DNA from: Betaproteobacteria bacterium
Lineage (GTDB): Bacteria; Pseudomonadota; Gammaproteobacteria; Burkholderiales; SG8-39
Direction: 5' to 3'
Assembly: GCA_019245555.1 (NCBI GenBank)
Contig: JAFARH010000025.1
Span: 1-8,602, forward strand
DNA length: 8,602 nt
The notes under the pieces: model-generated
Seen by the model: only the letters and a program-made list of their open reading frames with translations
Told to the model about the DNA's origin: nothing
Databases searched by the model: none
Part shown: positions 1-6,597 of the stretch, one piece after another
Numbering within the stretch: the stretch's first letter is position 1
Layout: the number at the start of each line of letters is the position of its first letter
Position numbers and translations under genes: made by a program

Positions 1-1
1 G

Positions 2-1291
2 GTCGTGTACTGGACCAAGGGGTTCTACCCGCAGGAGGACAAGGCGCTCGACGAGATGGTCGCCAAGTTCCAGCAGAAGACCGGCGTCAAGGTCGAGCTC
101 TCGCGCTACTCGCCGCTGGCATCGGTGCCGAAGACGGTCGCCGCGCCCGTCTCCGGCACGCCGCCCGACGTGGTCTACGGCGACGTGTTCGACTTCCAGG
201 TCGCCGGCAAGTGGGCGGCCGAAGGGCGCCTCGAGGACCTGTCCGACATCCTCACGCCGATGAAAGGGAGCTTCCTGCCGGTCACGCTCGAGACAGCGTA
301 TCTCCTGAATGAGAAGACCGGCAAGCGCGCCTACTACGCCTTCCCGATGAAGCGCCAGACGATGCACATCCAGTACTGGAAGGACATGCTGGAGAAGGCG
401 GGCTTCAAGGAAACCGACATCCCGAAGACCTGGAACGCTTACTGGGACTTCTGGTGCACCAAGGCGCAGGCTGGGTACCGCAAGGCCACCGGCGAGCGTA
501 TCTACTCCGTCGGCGCGCCAATGGGCGTGGACTCGAGCGACTCGTTCTACTCGTTCCTAACCTACATGGACGCGCACAACGTGAAGGTGGTGGATGACAA
601 CGGCAAGCTCACGGTCGACAACCCTGAGGTGAAGAAAGGCCTCGTCGCCACCGTCGCGGACTACTCGAGCACCGTGGCGAAGGGCTGCACGCCGCCGACC
701 GCCGTCACCTGGAAGGACCCGGACAACAACGTCGCCTTCCACAACAAGCAGATCATGATGACGCACAACGCGACGATCTCGATCGCCGCGAAGTGGCTCG
801 ACGACGCCAACAACGACAAGCTCACGGCCGAGCAGCGTGCGCAGGCGAAGAAGAACTATTACGAGCTGATCGCCACCGGCGCCTTCCCGGCGAGACCCGA
901 CGGCAAACCCATGCAGTACCGCTCGGCGGTCAAGGTGGGCGTGATCTTCGCTAATGCCAAGAACATGAAGCGCGCGAAGGAGTTCGTGCAGTTCGCGATG
1001 CAGGACGAGAACCTGATCCCATACGTCGAGGGCGCGCTCGGGCGCTGGTATCCCGTGACCAAGTCAGGCGCCTCGCGCTCCTTCTGGACCGAGGACCCCC
1101 ACCGCAAGATCGTGCACGAGCAGTTCTCCGCCGGCCCGGTGCCGTTCGGGTTCACCAAGAACTACAAGTTCACCATTCTCAACATCGAGAACGTGTGGGC
1201 GAAGGCGGTGAACCGCGTCGTCGTCGACAAGTGGGCGCCGGAGAAGGCGGTCGACGAGATGGTGGCGAGAATCAAGCAAGTCGCCGGCTAG
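2..1291 (+). CDS. ABC transporter sugar-binding protein (family 1), 5' partial
   Basis: Periplasmic solute-binding component of a CUT1-type carbohydrate ABC importer; it would capture the substrate and deliver it to the two permeases encoded next. The reading frame is open from the first bases of the window, so the true start and the signal peptide lie upstream; the GTG at 5 is internal. About 429 residues are visible, nearly the full mature length for SBP_bac_1 proteins. Visible family traits are the N-terminal strand followed by a helix (VYWTKGFYPQEDKALDEM), a PDVVYGDVFDF segment, a hinge-like region around AYYAFPMKRQTMHIQYW, and the helix NMKRAKEFVQFAM near the C-terminus. Only two cysteines are visible (in DFWCTK and AKGCTPP, 77 residues apart), so a disulfide in the periplasm is possible. 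Family assignment is firm; the substrate is unknown. Confidence 0.93.
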   Translation, partial: VVYWTKGFYPQEDKALDEMVAKFQQKTGVKVELSRYSPLASVPKTVAAPVSGTPPDVVYGDVFDFQVAGKWAAEGRLEDLSDILTPMKGSFLPVTLETAYLLNEKTGKRAYYAFPMKRQTMHIQYWKDMLEKAGFKETDIPKTWNAYWDFWCTKAQAGYRKATGERIYSVGAPMGVDSSDSFYSFLTYMDAHNVKVVDDNGKLTVDNPEVKKGLVATVADYSSTVAKGCTPPTAVTWKDPDNNVAFHNKQIMMTHNATISIAAKWLDDANNDKLTAEQRAQAKKNYYELIATGAFPARPDGKPMQYRSAVKVGVIFANAKNMKRAKEFVQFAMQDENLIPYVEGALGRWYPVTKSGASRSFWTEDPHRKIVHEQFSAGPVPFGFTKNYKFTILNIENVWAKAVNRVVVDKWAPEKAVDEMVARIKQVAG

Positions 1292-1300
1292 CGCTCTTGC

Positions 1301-1308
1301 AGGAGGAA
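1301..1308 (+). promoter_or_regulatory. Strong Shine-Dalgarno sequence set apart from any start codon
   Basis: AGGAGGAA lies 9 bases after the binding-protein stop codon and is a near-ideal ribosome-binding site. No ATG, GTG or TTG lies at the usual 5-10 base spacing. The first permease ATG is 41 bases past the AGGAGG core. If the 1313-1341 hairpin folds, its 29 bases are looped out and the effective spacing falls to about 12 bases. Its service to the permease start is therefore inferred. Confidence 0.6.
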
Positions 1309-1312
1309 TAAG

Positions 1313-1346
1313 AAAACGGGTCTCTTCATGGGACCCGTTTTGTTTT
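1313..1346 (+). terminator. Hairpin with T-rich tail between binding-protein and permease genes
   Basis: A perfect 10-bp inverted repeat (AAAACGGGTC at 1313-1322, GACCCGTTTT at 1332-1341) can extend inward by a G-T and a C-G pair, leaving a 5-base loop (TTCAT, 1325-1329). The right arm ends in TTTT and is followed by GTTTTC, so it looks like an intrinsic terminator or attenuator. In CUT1 operons a partial terminator or stabilising hairpin after the binding-protein gene is a known way to make far more binding protein than permease. The downstream genes have no other visible promoter, so partial read-through is the likely mode. Confidence 0.75.
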
Positions 1347-1347
1347 C

Positions 1348-2229
1348 ATGTCCGCGATCGCGATACCGCACCCGCCCCTAGCACCGAAGCGCGGGCTTAG
1401 CACGTGGCAAACGTGGGGGCTGATCCTGCTCGCTCCGTACGTGCTGGTGTTCCTGGTGTTCGTTCTCTATCCCGTGAGTTACGGCCTATGGCTCGCGCGC
1501 CATCCGGAGAGCTACAAGACGCTGTTCGAGGATCCGGTGTTTTTCACCACCGTGATCAACACCATCTTCTTCCTGCTGGTGGCGGTGAACCTCAAGTTCA
1601 TCCTTGCGCTCTACCTCTCGGGCTTCTTCGTGCACGAGAGGCGCTGGATCCGGTGGCTGTCGGTGATCTTCATCATCCCGTGGGCAGTGCCGGCGATCCC
1701 CACCGTGTATTCGATCCGCTTCATGCTGAATCCCGAGTGGGGCGTGGTGAACTCGCTCCTCTTCCGCTGGTTCCAGATCGACGGGCCGAACTGGCTCACC
1801 GATCCGCAGCTCGCCATGGCCATGGCGATGCTCGTGCACATCTGGAAGGCGCTGCCGTTCTGGACGCTGATCCTGATGGCCGGCCGCCTCGCGATCCCGA
1901 AGGAGCTCTATGAGGCGGCGAGCGTCGACGGCGCGAGCGCCTGGCAGAAGTTCAAGTACGTCACCTGGCCTTCGATGCGCACGCTGTACGTCACATCGAC
2001 ACTGCTCAGCCTCATCTGGACACTCGGCGACTTCAATAGTGTCTACCTCCTCACCGGGGGCCAGCCCGCGGACAAGACGCACGTGCTGGCGACGCTGGGC
2101 ATCCGCTACATCCGCCTCGACCAGCTCGACCATGCGATGGCGACGATCGTGGTCGCGCTGCCGTTCGTCCTTCCCATGGTTTATTTCATGATGAAGCGCC
2201 TGTCCGGTGACGAGCAGAAAACTTCTTAG
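1348..2229 (+). CDS. Sugar ABC transporter permease (MalF/UgpA-like)
   Basis: Inner-membrane subunit of the importer, 293 residues, normal for a MalF-type CUT1 permease without the long MalF periplasmic insert. Hydrophobic segments are visible near residues 24-45, 69-92, 103-123, 155-178, 209-230 and 262-284, fitting six membrane spans. The cytoplasmic coupling loop that docks on the ATPase is present at about 189-208 (EAASVDG followed by a WP in place of the more usual LP). The ATG at 1348 is chosen because it gives a typical short proline-rich cytoplasmic N-terminus before the first span; it has no ribosome-binding site immediately upstream except the distant one at 1301 across the hairpin. 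The 3' end overlaps the next permease by 23 bases, suggesting translational coupling. Confidence 0.93.
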   Translation: MSAIAIPHPPLAPKRGLSTWQTWGLILLAPYVLVFLVFVLYPVSYGLWLARHPESYKTLFEDPVFFTTVINTIFFLLVAVNLKFILALYLSGFFVHERRWIRWLSVIFIIPWAVPAIPTVYSIRFMLNPEWGVVNSLLFRWFQIDGPNWLTDPQLAMAMAMLVHIWKALPFWTLILMAGRLAIPKELYEAASVDGASAWQKFKYVTWPSMRTLYVTSTLLSLIWTLGDFNSVYLLTGGQPADKTHVLATLGIRYIRLDQLDHAMATIVVALPFVLPMVYFMMKRLSGDEQKTS

Positions 2230-3049
2230 CGAAGCGAAGCTCTGGCTGGTCGCGATCCCGGTTCTGCTCTGGACCCTGATCCCGATCTACCACATCTTCC
2301 TTTTCTCGATCTCCACCAAGGACTCGGCGTTCTCGGGTCGCCTCTGGCCGAAGCAGCCGACGCTGCACAACTTCGTCACCGTGTTCAACCAGGATCATTT
2401 CTACCTGCACCACTTCTGGAGCCAGATCTGGAATTCGCTCTGGATCGCGGTGGCCACCGGGGTGATCACGCTTGCCATTGCCACCTGCGCCGCGTTCGCC
2501 ATCAGCCGGCTGAAAGTGCGCGGCGGCCGCACGGTGATGAATGCGGCGCTCTTCACCTACTTCATTCCCGCTGCCTTCCTCGCTGTGCCGATGTATAAGG
2601 CGATGGGCACCTACGGCCTCCTCAACAGCCGCTGGTCGCTGGTGCTGGCGATGGTCACCATCGCCTCGCCCTACGCGATCTGGGTATTGAAGCAGGCTTC
2701 GGACAAGCTGCCGTGGGAGCTCGATGAAGCGGCACGCATCGACGGCGCCACGCCGGCGCAGCTCTTCCGCCTGGTCTACCTGCCGCTGATGGTGCCGTCG
2801 CTGGTCGCCATCTTCACTTACGCGCTGCTCCTTGCATGGAACGAGTACCTCTACGCGTTCCTGCTGCTCTCCCACGAGAACACCATTCCGCTCGCCGTCG
2901 GCCTCGGCCACTTCCTCTCCTCCGACGACTCGCCTTGGGAGCTCCTCATGGCGACCGCGCTCATCTATGGCCTGCCGCCCGCTGCCATCTACTACGCGTT
3001 CCGGCGCTACATGGTGGGCGGTCTCACCTCTGGAGCAGTGAAAAGCTGA
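2207..3049 (+). CDS. Carbohydrate ABC transporter permease (MalG/UgpE-like)
   Basis: Second inner-membrane subunit, 280 residues, the usual MalG-type length. Hydrophobic spans are visible near residues 12-34, 76-98, 111-130, 143-163, 195-217 and 247-268. The coupling motif is classical at residues 174-193 (EAARIDGA, then LVYLP). The GTG at 2207 is chosen as start because it gives the expected short charged N-terminus before the first span and no better upstream codon exists in this frame; it lies inside the end of the previous gene, and only weak ribosome-binding sequence precedes it, so it probably depends on coupling to the first permease. The stop TGA shares one base with the next ATG (TGATG, 3047-3051). 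Confidence 0.92.
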   Translation: MTSRKLLSEAKLWLVAIPVLLWTLIPIYHIFLFSISTKDSAFSGRLWPKQPTLHNFVTVFNQDHFYLHHFWSQIWNSLWIAVATGVITLAIATCAAFAISRLKVRGGRTVMNAALFTYFIPAAFLAVPMYKAMGTYGLLNSRWSLVLAMVTIASPYAIWVLKQASDKLPWELDEAARIDGATPAQLFRLVYLPLMVPSLVAIFTYALLLAWNEYLYAFLLLSHENTIPLAVGLGHFLSSDDSPWELLMATALIYGLPPAAIYYAFRRYMVGGLTSGAVKS

Positions 3050-4101
3050 TGGCGTCAGTCTCCTTCTCTCAGATCCAGAAATCGTTCGGCAAGACGCCAG
3101 TGCTGCACGGCATCTCGCTCGACATCGCCGACGGCGAGTTCATGGTGCTGGTCGGGCCCTCCGGCTGCGGCAAGTCGACGTTGCTGCGCATGCTCGCCGG
3201 CCTCGAGGACATCACTGCGGGCTCCATCGCCATCGATGGCCGAGTCGTGAACGAGCTCGACTCAAAGGACCGCGACATTGCCATGGTGTTCCAGAGCTAC
3301 GCGCTCTACCCGCACATGACCGTGCGCGAGAACATGGGTTTCTCCCTTCGCCTGCGAGAGGAGAAACGCAACCTGATCGAGGAAAGAGTCGCGGCAGCGG
3401 CGAAGATCCTCAACCTCGGGCCTTACCTCGATCGCTATCCGCGCGAGCTCTCGGGCGGGCAGCGGCAGCGCGTCGCCATGGGGCGGGCGATCGTGCGCGA
3501 TCCGAAGGTGTTCCTTTTCGACGAGCCGCTCTCCAACCTCGACGCGAAGCTCCGCGTCGCGATGCGCTCGGAGATCAAGGCGCTGCACCAGCGCCTGAAG
3601 ACGACTACCGTCTACGTCACCCACGACCAAGTGGAGGCGATGACCATGGCGGACCGCATCGCGGTGATGAACGAGGGTCGGATCGAGCAGCTCGGAAGAC
3701 CGCTCGAGCTCTACGACCGTCCGGCGAACCTCTTCGTCGCCCAGTTCATTGGCTCACCCGCGATGAATGTATTCGACGGGGCAGTCAAAGGCGGCGCGGT
3801 GGAAGCGCTGGGCGCGCGCTGGCCGGCCTCATTTTCCAAATCGGGTGGTTTGGAAGGGCAGCGCGTCAAGTACGGCGTCCGTCCCGAACACTTGGAACCA
3901 GCCTCTTCCGGTATCGCGGCCGAGATCGTGGTGGTCGAGCCGATGGGCGCCGAAACCGAGCTGGTGGTGAAGGTCGGCGATACCTCGCTCATCGTCATGA
4001 CGCGCGGACGCTCCACCGCGGGGCCCGGCGACCGCATCTTCCTCGCGCCTGATCCCGCGCACGCACATCTTTTCGACGCCGCCAGCGGACTTAGAATCTA
4101 G
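3049..4101 (+). CDS. ABC transporter ATP-binding protein (UgpC/MalK-like)
   Basis: Cytoplasmic ATPase that powers the sugar importer, 350 residues. All nucleotide-binding elements are intact: Walker [10 protein letters not shown] (36-44), Q-loop with Gln82, signature LSGGQ (134-138), Walker B VFLFDE (154-159), D-loop SNLDAKLR (162-169) and the switch His192. After about residue 235 comes the C-terminal regulatory extension typical of MalK/UgpC/MsiK proteins, with [10 protein letters not shown] and the TOBE-type motif [10 protein letters not shown]. The ATG at 3049 overlaps the stop of the preceding permease by one base. The frame stays open further upstream, to 2836, but that extension is antisense-like arginine-rich sequence inside the permease gene and is not part of the protein. 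The extension resembles MalK, so interaction with a regulator is possible, but nothing here shows it. Confidence 0.95.
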   Translation: MASVSFSQIQKSFGKTPVLHGISLDIADGEFMVLVGPSGCGKSTLLRMLAGLEDITAGSIAIDGRVVNELDSKDRDIAMVFQSYALYPHMTVRENMGFSLRLREEKRNLIEERVAAAAKILNLGPYLDRYPRELSGGQRQRVAMGRAIVRDPKVFLFDEPLSNLDAKLRVAMRSEIKALHQRLKTTTVYVTHDQVEAMTMADRIAVMNEGRIEQLGRPLELYDRPANLFVAQFIGSPAMNVFDGAVKGGAVEALGARWPASFSKSGGLEGQRVKYGVRPEHLEPASSGIAAEIVVVEPMGAETELVVKVGDTSLIVMTRGRSTAGPGDRIFLAPDPAHAHLFDAASGLRI

Positions 4102-4103
4102 GC

Positions 4104-5081
4104 ATGGCGAAGAAGGAAGGTGAATGGGCTTTTCCGGCCGACATGCGGCCGCGGCCCGAAGAATGGCGCTTTGACCTCGGCAACGCGCTCGACTCCGTAG
4201 TAGGCCTGCGTGCCGAGATTCCCGAAGACGCTTTTACTGCGCAGATCCTCGGCACATTGCGCGCCGGCAGTGGCGTCGTCATCCGCGATGACGGGCTGGT
4301 GCTCACCATCGGCTACCTCATCACCGAGGCGAGCACCATCTGGCTCACCACCAACAAGGGCCACGTGGTCGGCGGCTTCCCGCTCGCCTACGACCAGACG
4401 ACCGGGCTCGGCCTCGTCCATCCATTGGGCAAGCTCGGCGTGAAAGCGATCGAGCGCGGCACCATCGGTGCTGTACGCGTCGGCGAGAACGTGGTCATGG
4501 CCGGGCACGGCGGCTCGATCCATTCGCTCAAGGCAACGGTGTTCGCGAAGCGGGAGTTCGCCGGCTACTGGGAGTACGTGCTCGACGAAGCGCTCTTCAC
4601 CGCGCCGGCGCATCCGCAGTGGGGCGGCGCGGCGCTGATCGGCGCCGAGGGGAAGCTCCTCGGCATCGGCTCGCTCCTCGTGCAGGAGAAGATCGACGCC
4701 GGCACGCTGCAGGGAAACATGATCGTGCCGATCGACATCCTCGCGCCGATTCTCGACGACATGGTGAAGACCGGCCGCCCCAATCGGCCGCCGCGCCCTT
4801 GGCTCGGCCTCTACGTCACCGAAGCGGGCCCGCGCCTCGTCGTCGCGGGCCTCGCGCCCGGCGGCCCGGCCGACAAGGCTGGCATCAAGGTGGGCGACGC
4901 GGTGTTGGAAGTAGCCGGCGCGAAGCCCGCGAGCCTCGCCGATCTCTTCCGGCGCGTCTGGGCGTGCGGCAATGCCGGCGCGCGTGTGCCGCTAAAGCTC
5001 CTGCGCGAGACGGCGACGAAGGAACCCGTCGTCACGTCCGGCGACCGCAACGACTTCCTGAAGAAGCCGCACCTCCACTAG
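4104..5081 (+). CDS. HtrA/DegP-like (S1C) protein with PDZ domain, catalytic triad lost
   Basis: A 325-residue protein with a trypsin-like S1C fold (about 45-222) and one PDZ domain (about 230-310, LAPGGPADKAGIKVGDAVLE). The fold is recognised from GSGVVIRDDGLVLT (55-68), EGKLLGIGSLL (182-192), MIVPIDILAPILDDM (206-220) and PWLGL (232-236), which align with the matching HtrA segments. The catalytic residues do not survive: the TNNHVV histidine is Tyr71 (TIGYLI), the TDLAV aspartate is Gly101 (TTGLGLV), and the GNSGGP serine is Gly174 (QWGGAAL). The protein should therefore not be a protease; it may bind peptides through PDZ or act as a scaffold. The N-terminus (MAKKEGEWAFPADMRP) is hydrophilic, with no signal peptide or membrane anchor, so it is probably cytoplasmic. 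It starts 2 bases after the ATPase stop and looks like the last gene of the importer operon. Fold assignment is firm; function is unknown. Confidence 0.88.
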   Translation: MAKKEGEWAFPADMRPRPEEWRFDLGNALDSVVGLRAEIPEDAFTAQILGTLRAGSGVVIRDDGLVLTIGYLITEASTIWLTTNKGHVVGGFPLAYDQTTGLGLVHPLGKLGVKAIERGTIGAVRVGENVVMAGHGGSIHSLKATVFAKREFAGYWEYVLDEALFTAPAHPQWGGAALIGAEGKLLGIGSLLVQEKIDAGTLQGNMIVPIDILAPILDDMVKTGRPNRPPRPWLGLYVTEAGPRLVVAGLAPGGPADKAGIKVGDAVLEVAGAKPASLADLFRRVWACGNAGARVPLKLLRETATKEPVVTSGDRNDFLKKPHLH

Positions 5082-5767
5082 TTCTTCGCGAGGAAAGCGA
5101 GCACGGCGCGGTTGAAAGCCTCCGGCTGCTCCCAATAGCCGGAGTGGCCGCACTCCGGCAGCACGGCCGACTCGCATCGCGGAAAGCGCTTCGCGAACAT
5201 CCGCAGAACCGGCGGCGGCATATAGACATCGCCGTCGCCCGTCAGGAGCAGTGTCGGCACCTTGATGGTCCCGAGTGCCGCATAGTCGATGCGGTTCTTC
5301 ACCGTGTAGGAGACGCGTGGCTTCGCCTGGGCCAGCTCGTTCCACCGCTTCGTGCCGGCGGCGTTGGCCGCCCGGTACGACGGTCCCAGCTCGCGGAAAT
5401 CCGCCGGCATCTTCTCGAATTGCGGCGAAGGACGCAGCCGCTGCGACATTTCGAGGTAATCCGCATCCTGTGCGCCGACGATCGTGTTTGCGGCTACGAG
5501 CCCGCGCAGGCGTGCGGCGTGCGAGAGCGCATAGTCGATGGCGATGATCGCGCCCGCCGCCGTGCCGACAAGATGGAAGCGGTCGAGCTTGAGCTTCGTC
5601 GCCACCTCCTCCACCTGATCCGATGCAAAGCCTTCGGCCGAGCGATCGAAGGCGACGCAGCGGTAACCGGCAGCGGTGAACGCCGGCAACTGGTGCTCCC
5701 ACATAGCGCTATGACCCGTCGCTGCATGCAGGAACACCACCGGGGTGCCCGCGCCAGTATCGATCAT
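5078..5767 (-). CDS. Alpha/beta-fold hydrolase-like protein, nucleophile Ser replaced by Ala
   Basis: A 229-residue alpha/beta hydrolase-fold protein. Visible signs are the oxyanion-region strand VVFLHAATG (10-18), FDRSAEGFA (40-48), the nucleophile-elbow strand FHLVGTAAGAIIA (64-76), the acid strand LLLTGDGDVYMPP (Asp180 likely) and ECGHSGYWEQPEAF (His208). The elbow normally reads G-x-S-x-G; here it is G68-T-A70-A-G72, with Ala70 (codon GCG at 5560-5558) at the nucleophile site, so ordinary ester or C-C hydrolysis is not expected. The ATG at 5767 is the only possible start: upstream in frame there is no start codon before a stop at 5791-5789. The protein begins almost at strand beta-3, lacking the first beta-hairpin seen in most relatives, and is short. 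It converges on the PDZ gene, the two stop codons sharing CTAG (5078-5081). Confidence 0.85.
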   Translation of the reverse strand: MIDTGAGTPVVFLHAATGHSAMWEHQLPAFTAAGYRCVAFDRSAEGFASDQVEEVATKLKLDRFHLVGTAAGAIIAIDYALSHAARLRGLVAANTIVGAQDADYLEMSQRLRPSPQFEKMPADFRELGPSYRAANAAGTKRWNELAQAKPRVSYTVKNRIDYAALGTIKVPTLLLTGDGDVYMPPPVLRMFAKRFPRCESAVLPECGHSGYWEQPEAFNRAVLAFLAKN

Positions 5768-5786
5768 GCTTGGTATTCTGCATGAT
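5763..5786. repeat. Inverted repeat spanning two divergent start codons
   Basis: ATCATGC (5763-5769) and GCATGAT (5780-5786) form a perfect 7-bp dyad around a 10-base spacer. Each arm contains the start codon of one divergent gene (5767-5765 minus, 5782-5784 plus). It could be an operator serving both genes, or chance similarity of the two start contexts. No recognisable sigma-70 promoter pair lies in the 14-base gap, although TATTCT at 5774-5779 resembles a -10 element on the plus strand. Confidence 0.35.
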
Positions 5787-6597
5787 GCTCAGAGCCGAAC
5801 GCGTGCTGCAGAGCGAGGACGAGCTCGGCGAGTGCCCGATCTGGGACGAGCGCGCGGGCGCGCTGTGGTGGGTCGACATCCACGGCCGCGCGATCAAGCG
5901 CTACGACGGCACGAACGTCCGCATCATGCCGATGCCGCAGATGCCGGGAAGCATCGCGCTGCGCCGCGAAGGCGGCCTGCTGGTGGCCATGGAGAACGGC
6001 GTGTTCCTTCTCGGCACCGAGGAACCGAAGCTGCTGGTTCGCCCGCCCGAGCACGAGGATGGCCTGCGCTTCAACGATGGTCGCTGCGATCGCGCCGGGC
6101 GCTTCTGGGTCGGCACCCTTGCCGAGCCCGATTTTCCGCCGCGCGGCGTCCTCTACCGCATCGGCGCCGACGGCAGCGCGAAGGCGTTCCGTACCGGCAT
6201 CCAGGTGCCGAACTCCACTACTTGGAGCCCGAACGGACGCACGATGTACTTCGCCGACAGTCCGCGCCACAAGATCTGGGCATTCGATTACGACGCCGAG
6301 CGCGGCGAGATTTCGGGTGAGCGAGTTTTCGCCGCGCCGCATCCCGGATTTCCGGATGGCTCGTGCATCGATACCGAAGGCTGCCTGTGGAATGCTGAAT
6401 GGGGCGCGCGACGCGTAGTGCGCTACACACCGGCCGGAGAGGTCGATCGCATCGTCGAAGTGGCGGCCGAGAAACCGAGCTGCTGCTGCTTCGGCGGCAC
6501 GCAGCTCGACACGCTTTACATCACCACGGCAGGCCGAGCCGGACTCTTTGCAGTGACGCCCGGCGTGAAGGGACTAGCGGAGTCCCGCTTCGGCTAG
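5782..6597 (+). CDS. SMP-30/gluconolactonase/LRE family lactonase
   Basis: A six-bladed beta-propeller, metal-dependent lactone hydrolase of 271 residues, close to the family's usual size. It would open a sugar lactone to the free acid in the cytoplasm. The family's metal and substrate residues are in place: Glu17 (LGECPIW), Asn98 (LRFNDGRCD), Asn144 (VPNSTTWSPNG) and Asp192 (GFPDGSCID). Other family signs are FWVGTL (108-113), MYFADSP (155-161), LWNAEWGARRVVRY (202-215) and a C-terminal GTQLDTLYITTA. A run of three cysteines (234-236) stands where relatives usually have one or two. Start: ATG at 5782 or the next codon at 5785; a TTG at 5770 is possible but would overlap the spacer and add nothing conserved. 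No clear ribosome-binding site precedes either. The exact lactone is unknown. The end overlaps the convergent TAXI gene by 24 bases. Confidence 0.92.
   Translation: MMLRAERVLQSEDELGECPIWDERAGALWWVDIHGRAIKRYDGTNVRIMPMPQMPGSIALRREGGLLVAMENGVFLLGTEEPKLLVRPPEHEDGLRFNDGRCDRAGRFWVGTLAEPDFPPRGVLYRIGADGSAKAFRTGIQVPNSTTWSPNGRTMYFADSPRHKIWAFDYDAERGEISGERVFAAPHPGFPDGSCIDTEGCLWNAEWGARRVVRYTPAGEVDRIVEVAAEKPSCCCFGGTQLDTLYITTAGRAGLFAVTPGVKGLAESRFG
6570..6586. repeat. Small hairpin in overlapping gene ends
   Basis: GGGACT (6570-6575) and AGTCCC (6581-6586) form a perfect 6-bp stem with a 5-base loop, inside the 24-base overlap of the convergent lactonase and TAXI gene ends. No T-run follows on either strand, so it is not a standard intrinsic terminator; it may still help separate the two converging transcripts. 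Confidence 0.3.

Noticed and set aside
1328..1381. 17-codon open frame starting at the ATG in the hairpin loop
   Set aside because: It lies 21 bases past the Shine-Dalgarno core and ends inside the permease gene in another frame. It has no run of regulatory codons or other sign of a leader peptide.
1486..2133. Minus-strand open frame antisense to the first permease
   Set aside because: It is a charged, low-complexity translation antisense to a well-supported membrane protein gene and has no ribosome-binding site or domain.
2836..3048. Upstream in-frame extension of the ATP-binding protein
   Set aside because: The added residues are an arginine/proline-rich shadow of the permease gene. The ATG at 3049 gives the standard N-terminus and overlaps the permease stop by one base.
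5082..5095. Near-palindrome TTCTTCGCGAGGAA just after the PDZ gene stop
   Set aside because: It is short and imperfect, lies within the last codons of the hydrolase, and has no T-run on either strand, so it is not supported as a terminator.
4992..5702. Minus-strand open frame of 236 codons overlapping the hydrolase
   Set aside because: It is a shifted frame of the hydrolase gene, arginine/glycine-rich, with no family motifs.
4619..5785. Long plus-strand open frame of 388 codons
   Set aside because: It overlaps the PDZ gene out of frame and runs antisense through the whole hydrolase. Its composition is arginine-rich with no recognisable domain, as expected for a GC-rich shadow frame.
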